From an uncultured Treponema sp. (GTDB lineage Bacteria > Spirochaetota > Spirochaetia > Treponematales > Treponemataceae): a DNA stretch of 55,088 bases. This document shows, piece after piece, positions 35,889-42,910 of the stretch. Each line of letters opens with the position of its first letter. Positions within the stretch are counted from its first letter, which is position 1. The notes under the pieces were generated by a model. It worked only from the letters and a program-made list of their open reading frames with translations, did not search any database and was not told the DNA's origin. Location: positions 1 through 55,088 of the forward strand of contig CAMOWQ010000002.1 in the NCBI GenBank assembly GCA_946628495.1, written 5' to 3'. The translations under genes and the position numbers were made by a program.

Positions 35889-37160
35889 TTATTCCTTTCC
35901 ATACATAAAATTTACAGCATGTAGAATACTATCTTTTTGCTGATCTGCCGATTCAGCCCTGCAATAACTCCTTCCATACACATTATATAATTCAGAAAAA
36001 CTTAAGCCATAATCCAAATGAGATGTCGCAGGACAAGAATACGTTCTATCAAGTTTTTTGCCTCTATCATTCTGAGCTGTCATACCTAATTCCTCACCAT
36101 TGAAGGAATCATAAACAGGAACAAAACAATCGTTAGAACTCATATTTGTTGAACCAGATACACAGTATGACCATTCTACTGGTATGCATTCTATGCTTTC
36201 TATTGAAGCTGAAATAGCAAGAGCCCTCAGGCTCCAGTAAGGAAACAGCCACCACTGAACAGATGCATTCGTCCAATAACTGTCTCGTTCCCGATACAGA
36301 TTTGTGAGCAAAGGTCCTACATAATTCCATACCTGTGTTTCAAAAAGATTTCCGTTATGTGAAGTAATAAACGCTCGTTTTATATTCGGTTTTGTCTCTT
36401 TTGCAATTTCTGACGGTGCATTAAGTACATTTTTCATGAAATTGCCTTTCGGATCCAAATCCTTTACATTATTCTTTGATGAAAGAAACACTGATTTTAG
36501 ATATTCCGTACGATCTATATTCTCTTCTTCGCCAAATACTGCTTCAAGTAATGGTAGTGCCATATTATCAACTATACTTTCTGCATTTGACCTGTCGACA
36601 TTTCTGTCATTTCCTATTTCACAAAGAGTCCTTAAAACGGTTTCAGATGAAGTTCCTTTCATTACATCAAATTCATTTCGTGGTAATATTATATCTATAA
36701 GAGAACACAATGCATTGAATCCAACGCCGCCTAAAAATGCAGCCAGACCAATTACTGTAGACGCAATCAGCAAACCCGCAGAAGAAGCTGCCCAGGAAGT
36801 ATTAGCAAGTCTGTCTCCTCTAAGAGGGCTTGACTGTGCTATATAACCGACAACATTCTTACCCCTTTCTTCTGCTATTTGCGTCATTCGTCTGGATACC
36901 GTACCTCCAAGAGATATTCCATACAAAATATATGGCGCATTACTTGGCAGCATATCTACGAATTTTGCAGCCGTTGCATCTATTCCATCCCCGCTGAAAT
37001 ACCAGTTGTCCGTACAGCCTGTCGAAAAATTAGTTATTCCTGCCGCTGTCAGCAGTTCACCTTCGTATGCCGTATTTATTGTTTTTATTTCTATATCTGC
37101 AAATACAAAATTTGAAATTATACTCAGAACTAACAATATGCTTATTACTTGTTTTTTCAT
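35889..37160 (-). CDS. Secreted serine hydrolase, lipase/esterase-like
   Basis: 423 aa with signal peptide MKKQVISILLVLSIISNFVFA. A nucleophile elbow YGISLGGTVSRR lies near residue 82 (G-x-S-x-G-G). A hydrophobic insertion (SAGLLIASTVIGLAAFLGG near 128) is a possible lid or membrane-contact helix. A late His in ATSHLDYGL near residue 390 could complete the triad. This resembles PGAP1/triacylglycerol-lipase-like hydrolases, but I cannot name the subfamily. The start overlaps the previous stop (ATGA, 37157-37160), and the next gene begins 1 nt after its stop codon. Confidence 0.7.
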   Translation of the reverse strand: MKKQVISILLVLSIISNFVFADIEIKTINTAYEGELLTAAGITNFSTGCTDNWYFSGDGIDATAAKFVDMLPSNAPYILYGISLGGTVSRRMTQIAEERGKNVVGYIAQSSPLRGDRLANTSWAASSAGLLIASTVIGLAAFLGGVGFNALCSLIDIILPRNEFDVMKGTSSETVLRTLCEIGNDRNVDRSNAESIVDNMALPLLEAVFGEEENIDRTEYLKSVFLSSKNNVKDLDPKGNFMKNVLNAPSEIAKETKPNIKRAFITSHNGNLFETQVWNYVGPLLTNLYRERDSYWTNASVQWWLFPYWSLRALAISASIESIECIPVEWSYCVSGSTNMSSNDCFVPVYDSFNGEELGMTAQNDRGKKLDRTYSCPATSHLDYGLSFSELYNVYGRSYCRAESADQQKDSILHAVNFMYGKE

Positions 37161-38122
37161 AAGGTCACTCCTTCATTTATTACTACGTCTTTTATTTCCT
37201 GTTCTATCTCTGTAGAGAACAGTTCTCCGCATATCTTATATGTTACGGTTCCTTTTATTTTCTTTGGCACAATGAATCCATCAAGAACATCATATTCCAT
37301 TTCTATATCACTTACTTCCATATTCTCAATGTTTTCATTTCGTATTCGCGTTATCACCCCAAGCTTAGAATCATATTCTACCAGAGCACTCTTTGTTTCT
37401 GAATTCTGTGTAAATGTATATGTTCTACCATCATTAGTGTAATCTGCACCTGAATTAATTAATGCAGATAAACCAATCATTTTTACATGAGGAATTGTTT
37501 CATCAACAGGATTACGCCTTGATATCAGCTCCCGTTTTCCATCTGGATTTATACTGTAAAATGCCTCTTCATCGGAACAGCTTCTAGTTACCTCTCCATT
37601 TGATTCTATTGTTTCAACATAAACGCTTCCATCCTGCCTCATATCTATGACAGAAGTTGTTTTCTTCAATTCATCACCTAAAAGCTTATTTTTTATTCTT
37701 ATGCCTGTTTCAACAGTACATTTAAACGTATCAGGCTTTGCAGAAACCAGATTATCCGAAACCATTATTTCCATACTTTTTTCGGAAAACTTTTGATTTT
37801 CATTATCTACAGCTTTTACACCTATAGTATATTTTCCCTCTTCAGATGGAACTGTCCACACAATCCTGTTCTCATCTATTTTTTTCCATTCTCCGTCCAG
37901 CTGCCATTCAATATCCACATTACTTCTTTTGTTCGCTCTTGCAAGAATCTCTATTTTCTCTCCTGGTGCAAAATAATTTTCATAATCCGATTTTATTCCA
38001 AGATAAGTTACTTTTATTTCTTTCCCAGAATCCAACTTCTCGTTACCGTTTTTGCATGATACAAAAACTCCTGCAAAAACCAGTATAACACTTACCAATT
38101 TTCTTCTTTGATTTTTTAACAT
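37157..38122 (-). CDS. Lipoprotein with a PKD/Ig-like domain
   Basis: 321 aa. The leader KLVSVILVFAGVFVSC ends in a lipobox Cys. An Ig/PKD-like beta domain spans about 35-125 (APGEKIEILARANKRSNVDI, then VWTVPSEEGKYTIGVKAVD). The second half (about 130-321) is all-beta and resembles proteins that bind lipoproteins or outer-membrane partners (MRQDGSVYVETIESNGE). GGGAG precedes ATG 38122 at normal distance; the ATG at 38134 has none. First gene of the five-gene operon, divergent from the repeat array at 38201-38255. Confidence 0.7.
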   Translation of the reverse strand: MLKNQRRKLVSVILVFAGVFVSCKNGNEKLDSGKEIKVTYLGIKSDYENYFAPGEKIEILARANKRSNVDIEWQLDGEWKKIDENRIVWTVPSEEGKYTIGVKAVDNENQKFSEKSMEIMVSDNLVSAKPDTFKCTVETGIRIKNKLLGDELKKTTSVIDMRQDGSVYVETIESNGEVTRSCSDEEAFYSINPDGKRELISRRNPVDETIPHVKMIGLSALINSGADYTNDGRTYTFTQNSETKSALVEYDSKLGVITRIRNENIENMEVSDIEMEYDVLDGFIVPKKIKGTVTYKICGELFSTEIEQEIKDVVINEGVTL

Positions 38123-38200
38123 AACCTCTCCCATATGAAAAAAGTTTGAATCAAATGATTCATTAACAAATATTATCCGCTTGTTTTATTCATGGGAACG

Positions 38201-38255
38201 TAATAAAATGTAATAAAATGTAATAAAACGTAATAAAAATGTAATATTTTATTAC
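38201..38255. repeat. 10-bp tandem repeats with terminal palindrome between divergent genes
   Basis: TAATAAAAYG is repeated at 38201, 38211 and 38221 with a period of exactly 10 bp. An 11-bp copy at 38231 and a half copy that closes as the palindrome GTAATA-TTT-TATTAC (38241-38255) follow. Repeats on one face of the helix are typical of cooperative regulator binding. They lie about 79 bp from the start of the exported operon and about 55 bp from the start of the divergent gene. Confidence 0.6.
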
Positions 38256-38310
38256 TTGAATAGACATTTCTTGCGTAGTCGGATTTAAATATTAAGGAGA
38301 GAATATCAGT

Positions 38311-38854
38311 ATGACAAATTTAGCTTATAAAACAGATTCGTGGTTCTTAAAAGAATGGGATTATCTGGTAGATGAATGTGTAAAAGTTTTTCCGCCTTAC
38401 ACAGGAAGAAAAAGAAACTTTATATTCAAGTACAACTGCAAGAATTATTGCAACAATACCTTTTGAAGCTGGTTGCAACGAACCTGAAAGAACAGCAATT
38501 GCACATTTAGGTATATATCTTATGGAATTAAAAGGATTCCAGAAATATTATGCACATTTACCATGCGATGATGCAAATATTTTTAACAGACTTTCATTTA
38601 TTTCTACTTTTGACGGTGGAAATCAGGCTGTAATTGAGCATGGAATGTATATGCTTGCATTAATTATGCTTGAAGGCTATAGAAAATCCATGAAAAAAGA
38701 TATTCAAGATAAAATTTACAATCCACTAAATTCTAGTAAATGGAATTACAAAAAATTACATCAAATAATTATAAATAAAATAAATAGTTTTTCTTGTCAA
38801 AATCTTGATAGCTTATTCGATTATAATTTCAATTCCTATATGTTTATTTGGTAA
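38311..38854 (+). pseudogene. Frameshifted hypothetical gene
   Basis: AAGGAG (38294-38299) and ATG 38311 open a frame encoding MTNLAYKTDSWFLKEWDYLV, but it ends early. The continuation is in the +1 frame from about 38384: KFFRLTQEEKETLYSSTTAR, then the segment running to the stop at 38854. Dropping one base from the A4 run at 38382-38385 would join them into about 180 aa. Family unknown; no TM or signal peptide, with a Met/Leu-rich block YMLALIMLEGYRKS. It directly precedes the membrane HTH gene (4 bp). Either it has decayed or the sequence has a homopolymer error. Confidence 0.6.
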
Positions 38855-38858
38855 ATAA

Positions 38859-39671
38859 ATGAAAATAAATAAAAACGTTTTTTTTAGAATTGTTGGAATA
38901 GCTGGTTTTTTACTTCTTTCATTAAATTTAATTCTGCATTTTTTGGGAATACGCGTATATGATTCACAAATTGATATGCTATTCGTTTTCCTTCTTGATA
39001 TTTATTTTTTTATTGTAATCTTTTACCCTTATAAACTTGAGTACCTATCTTTTATTTGTTTTTTATTATCTGCTCGAATAATAATTTCTGAAGAAATCGA
39101 TTTTATGGGAATAGCTATATATCACTTAGCGATTATTGCATTATTTGCAAGAGGATATTTTTATAAAAACAAAAATATGAAACTAATAATTCTATTTTTT
39201 GTATACATATCTCTGATTACGCTTAAATATTTTTTATTTCCAACTCCTTTTATTTATAGCATAGTTAATCACATTGGAATGAATATTGTCTTAATTCTTA
39301 TTGAGTTTTTCGTTAATTTAACAGCAAAAAACTATAACAATAGAAATTCAGTTTTAAACCTGAATGAATTTGATTCATTAAAAAAACGTGATGCAGACTG
39401 GCTGATAATGATACAACAATATAAATCTTATAAAGAAATTGCAAAAGAATATTATCTAACCGATGGAAGCGTAAGAAATAGAATTAACCAAATTTATGAA
39501 ACTATAGGCGTAAAAGACAAACAGGATTTTCTATTTAGATATGGAAAACACAAGATACTTTTCGAAACTAATAACATTGACCCAAACACAAACAACGACG
39601 TACCTTCAGACAATACATCTATGCCCTTAAATCAACCACAAGAATTAATTCAACCAGAAACCTTATCTTAA
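38859..39671 (+). CDS. Membrane-anchored HTH (LuxR/GerE-like) regulator
   Basis: 270 aa. Residues 8-160 hold about six short hydrophobic helices rich in Phe, Ile and Leu. Residues about 172-228 look like a LuxR-type DNA-binding domain: RDADWLIMIQQYKSYKEIAK, then YYLTDGSVRNRINQIYETIG, the S-x2-T-V-x3-hydrophobic helix pattern of GerE domains in slightly changed form, then VKDKQDFLFRYGKH. The Asn/Pro/Gln-rich tail is probably disordered. It is a good candidate to bind the repeats at 38201-38255. No clear Shine-Dalgarno; it starts 4 bp after the frameshifted gene and may be coupled to it. Confidence 0.62.
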   Translation: MKINKNVFFRIVGIAGFLLLSLNLILHFLGIRVYDSQIDMLFVFLLDIYFFIVIFYPYKLEYLSFICFLLSARIIISEEIDFMGIAIYHLAIIALFARGYFYKNKNMKLIILFFVYISLITLKYFLFPTPFIYSIVNHIGMNIVLILIEFFVNLTAKNYNNRNSVLNLNEFDSLKKRDADWLIMIQQYKSYKEIAKEYYLTDGSVRNRINQIYETIGVKDKQDFLFRYGKHKILFETNNIDPNTNNDVPSDNTSMPLNQPQELIQPETLS

Positions 39672-39710
39672 ATAACCCGGTTATTTCTTATTAACTTCGG
39701 TTATTTTTTT
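39670..39710 (+). terminator. Rho-independent terminator after the HTH gene
   Basis: AAATAACC (39670-39677) pairs with GGTTATTT (39699-39706), followed by further T to 39710. The left arm can also pair with the nearer GGTTATTT at 39679-39686, forming a small competing hairpin. Confidence 0.65.
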
Positions 39711-39756
39711 CTACCACCTATTTATTAATCTTAAAAAAAACATTACATATTAAAAT

Positions 39757-42006
39757 ATGTTTTTTAAATCAACTTATAATCTAAAACTTAGAGCCGCTAT
39801 TATAGCAGGTATTTTTTTTGCACATAGTGCATATTCTTCAGACTCTTTACCGAATACAAACGAAAAACTTGCAAAGCCAGTAAAAAAACCGGTAATTGCA
39901 CTTGTACTTAGCGGCGGTGCTGCAAACGGTATTGCAGAAATTCCTCTTTTGGAAGCTATAGAAGAGGAAGGTATTCCTGTTGATATGGTGCTTGGTGTAA
40001 GCATGGGGTCCATTATCGGCTCGTTTTATGCTTCGGGGTATAGTCCAAAAGAAATCCGCGAAGTTTTTACAACACTTGATATTCCGGGCTTTCTTAATCA
40101 AAAATCATCTACTGCAAAAATCCTTGCGCCTGTTTCCGGTAAGCCGTATTCATCAAATTTCTTTTCGCTCGATTTTTCCCGCGACGGAATTGGTTCACAG
40201 ACAGGCATTTTAGGCGATCAGAAAATCACAAATATAATTGCTTCATGCATTGTAAAAACATCTTATATAGAAGATTTTGACAAACTTCCAAAAATTTTCC
40301 GTGCAGTTTCTACAGATGTTTTTACAGGCGACCGCATTATTTCATCAAACGATTCAATTCTTTCGGCAGTGCGCGGAAGCATGGCTATTCCTATTATTTT
40401 TCCACCATTCCCAACAGGAACAGGAAGTCTTGCCTTTGACGGAGGCCTTGCCGACAATCTGCCAATTCAACTTGCAAGAGATATGGGTGCCGACATTGTT
40501 ATTGCAATTGACGTTGTTTCTAAAATTGGTGTGTCGCAGGAAGATTTTTCTTCTATAAATTCAAGCATAGTTCAATCTATAAATCTTATTATTTCCCACA
40601 ATGCAAAACGCCAGTATAATCAGGCAGATATTCTTCTTACTCCCGATTTGTCTGGACTTACCGCATTACGGTTTGGACATCCTAAAGAAATTCTTGAAAT
40701 AGGACAAAAAGAAGTTGATGCTCACAGACAGGAAATTCACGAACTTGCACTTAAACTGCAGGAAGCTGGCGTTGTATTGGACAAAAAGCCTTATGACTAT
40801 GAAAGTGAATATTCAAAAATGCCGTTCCCGATTGTTGGAAGCATAAGCATAAAAGATATTTCTATGGAAAAGGGCAGGGTATTACCAAATGAAGATGCAT
40901 TTAAATCTTTCTTAGGAAAAGAACTTAATGATGAGGAAATGTTACACTTAACTTCTCTATTGGAACAGTTAAGGTATGAATATAATCTTTCTACACTTAC
41001 ATTTCAGATGCGAAAGATGCATGGACATCACAAAGAAAACGAATACGAACTCCAGATTCTTGCAAATCATCATCCGCAGGCAAACAACAGGCTTTATGCA
41101 GGTGGACGTCCGATTTTTGAATCTACCTTTGGAAGCGGCGAAAAATGTGCATTTAAAGTTTTTCCATTCTTTTCTTTTGGCGTAAAACTTTCTGATGTAA
41201 TTCCTTTTACTTTTAATGCTTCTACCGATGAATTTTTTAATGCGGATTTATCCTTCAATCCGTTAATTTATCAGTCGGAACTATATAAAATACGTGCAGT
41301 TGTTTCTGGCGGTGCAAAATATGGAACCCTTCATCCGGAAAACGTTATTACATATTCAACGCTTTTTGCCGACGATGATTTTGGTTTTGACGGTTCGGCT
41401 TCCGTGAATATTCAGCGTAAAGATACAATGACAGCCGATGCAGGTCTTATTTATGATTTTAACTATCTGCATAATTCAAAACAGTTTTTTAATGATCTTT
41501 CGCTTTTTGTAGATTTTGCCGCTGACACTTTAAAAAATGATGTAACATCTCTAAAAGGTTATAAAATTGATACTCAACTGCTAGCCGGTGTTGATTTTTC
41601 AAAAGGCTTTGTTTACGCAGGACGTTTTTCACTCAAAAAGAATTACGAACTTACACAAAACTTAAACAGTATTGGCTTAGAAGCCGGTGGATTCTGGAAC
41701 CGATACCAACCCGAATTATTAAAAGGCTGGTACGATGCAGGAACATTTGACGGAATGTGCGGCCACGGTTACGGAACATTCAGCCAGAATTTTATTTTTG
41801 CAGGTGTTTCTTACCGCCACGTTCTTTTTACAATTGCTGACATGCCGTTTTTATTTATAGCCCAGGCAAAACTCGGATTTTCCGACACTTTTGATGCAGG
41901 CACAGGCACATACTTAGCACTTTCCACTCCAGTTGGAACCGTTCTTTTAGGCGGAAGCTGGTCTTTTGTAAAAAACAACTGGTGTCTTGAATTGTCGTTT
42001 AGATAA
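39757..42006 (+). CDS. Patatin-like phospholipase with POTRA and outer-membrane barrel (type Vd-like)
   Basis: 749 aa. The leader ends about AHSAYS. The patatin domain (about 45-320) has LSGGAANGIAEI (oxyanion Gly loop), GVSMGSIIGS with nucleophile Ser near residue 82, and DGGLADNLP with the catalytic Asp near residue 228. A POTRA-like domain follows (about 350-420: GSISIKDISM, then FLGKELNDEEM). The last 320 residues are barrel-like, ending LELSFR. This order matches PlpD-type (type Vd) autotransporters, in which the lipase is exported or kept on the surface. It has its own transcript after the preceding terminator. No Shine-Dalgarno is obvious. Confidence 0.82.
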   Translation: MFFKSTYNLKLRAAIIAGIFFAHSAYSSDSLPNTNEKLAKPVKKPVIALVLSGGAANGIAEIPLLEAIEEEGIPVDMVLGVSMGSIIGSFYASGYSPKEIREVFTTLDIPGFLNQKSSTAKILAPVSGKPYSSNFFSLDFSRDGIGSQTGILGDQKITNIIASCIVKTSYIEDFDKLPKIFRAVSTDVFTGDRIISSNDSILSAVRGSMAIPIIFPPFPTGTGSLAFDGGLADNLPIQLARDMGADIVIAIDVVSKIGVSQEDFSSINSSIVQSINLIISHNAKRQYNQADILLTPDLSGLTALRFGHPKEILEIGQKEVDAHRQEIHELALKLQEAGVVLDKKPYDYESEYSKMPFPIVGSISIKDISMEKGRVLPNEDAFKSFLGKELNDEEMLHLTSLLEQLRYEYNLSTLTFQMRKMHGHHKENEYELQILANHHPQANNRLYAGGRPIFESTFGSGEKCAFKVFPFFSFGVKLSDVIPFTFNASTDEFFNADLSFNPLIYQSELYKIRAVVSGGAKYGTLHPENVITYSTLFADDDFGFDGSASVNIQRKDTMTADAGLIYDFNYLHNSKQFFNDLSLFVDFAADTLKNDVTSLKGYKIDTQLLAGVDFSKGFVYAGRFSLKKNYELTQNLNSIGLEAGGFWNRYQPELLKGWYDAGTFDGMCGHGYGTFSQNFIFAGVSYRHVLFTIADMPFLFIAQAKLGFSDTFDAGTGTYLALSTPVGTVLLGGSWSFVKNNWCLELSFR

Positions 42007-42019
42007 ACATTTGTACTAT

Positions 42020-42910
42020 CTACTTTTTATTTTCTTCATCAACCCCAAGCCCGAATAATGCATAGTCGGCACGGCTGGGGTCACCAGGAAAAACCTGCTG
42101 CATTGCGGAAGTAAGTTGCAGTGCAGTTTTGCGGGATGCAGTGGCATTTTTCGGAATTAAACCTAATTCTGCGGCCTGCTGCATTACATGCACATCAAGC
42201 GGAATAATCAATTTTGCAGGCTCTGCCCATGTCCATAACCCAAGATCAACAGGAGAATTTTTTCTAACCATCCAGCGTAACAACATGTGAATGCGTTTGT
42301 TTGCAGAGTTTTTTCCTTTTGGTACAATTTTTGATTTTGGAAAGGCTGCAGAAATTACATCAGCATACAATAAATTGCAACTACCATTTTTTAAGGCATC
42401 GCAAACCGCCCGCTCATATTCCAAATGGAAATATTCACCGAGCGACGGCGCTTTTTGTAAAATGCCTGTAAGTTCTTCAAAAAAAACGTGCATATCTTCA
42501 TAAGAATAAAACCTGTAGAATTTCTGCGTGCCAGTTGCAAAGCCCGTTTTATATGCCGACGATTTTATCCAACTGGAAATTGAACCGCTTTGCGAATCTG
42601 CACTTTCCAGAATCTGTTTTATTTTAGGAATAAACTGACGGCGGTTTCCAAAAGCAAGCATGGCTGCTATAAAAGAAGCAAGTTCTGTATCAACTACATT
42701 TTGAGGAAGGGCAGAAGGCACGGACGTTTTGAAATATGCCTCTGTGCTTTCTGTTGTCTCGTTTTTTTTATACCATCTTAAAAATTGCGAAGGGTCTTCC
42801 TTTGTAAAAGCTGCAACTTCGTATTTATCTGCAAGCTGTCTAAGTTTATTAACAAGCTGCTGAGGAACAACCTCTGAAATACCTTGCGCTGTTTTATTTA
42901 ATAAAGCCAT
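42020..42910 (-). CDS. TIGR02757 (DUF2400) family protein
   Basis: 296-aa cytoplasmic protein of unknown function found in many Bacteroidetes and spirochaetes. Family features: DTELASFIAAMLAFGNRRQF near residue 75, then helical repeats, PLDVHVMQQAAELGLI near residue 240, and the end DPSRADYALFGLGVDEE, which recalls the last helix of HhH-GPD glycosylases (a distant similarity). Its ATG follows the stop of the FGE-domain gene directly (42911/42910), so the two are translationally coupled although they look functionally unrelated. Confidence 0.82.
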   Translation of the reverse strand: MALLNKTAQGISEVVPQQLVNKLRQLADKYEVAAFTKEDPSQFLRWYKKNETTESTEAYFKTSVPSALPQNVVDTELASFIAAMLAFGNRRQFIPKIKQILESADSQSGSISSWIKSSAYKTGFATGTQKFYRFYSYEDMHVFFEELTGILQKAPSLGEYFHLEYERAVCDALKNGSCNLLYADVISAAFPKSKIVPKGKNSANKRIHMLLRWMVRKNSPVDLGLWTWAEPAKLIIPLDVHVMQQAAELGLIPKNATASRKTALQLTSAMQQVFPGDPSRADYALFGLGVDEENKK

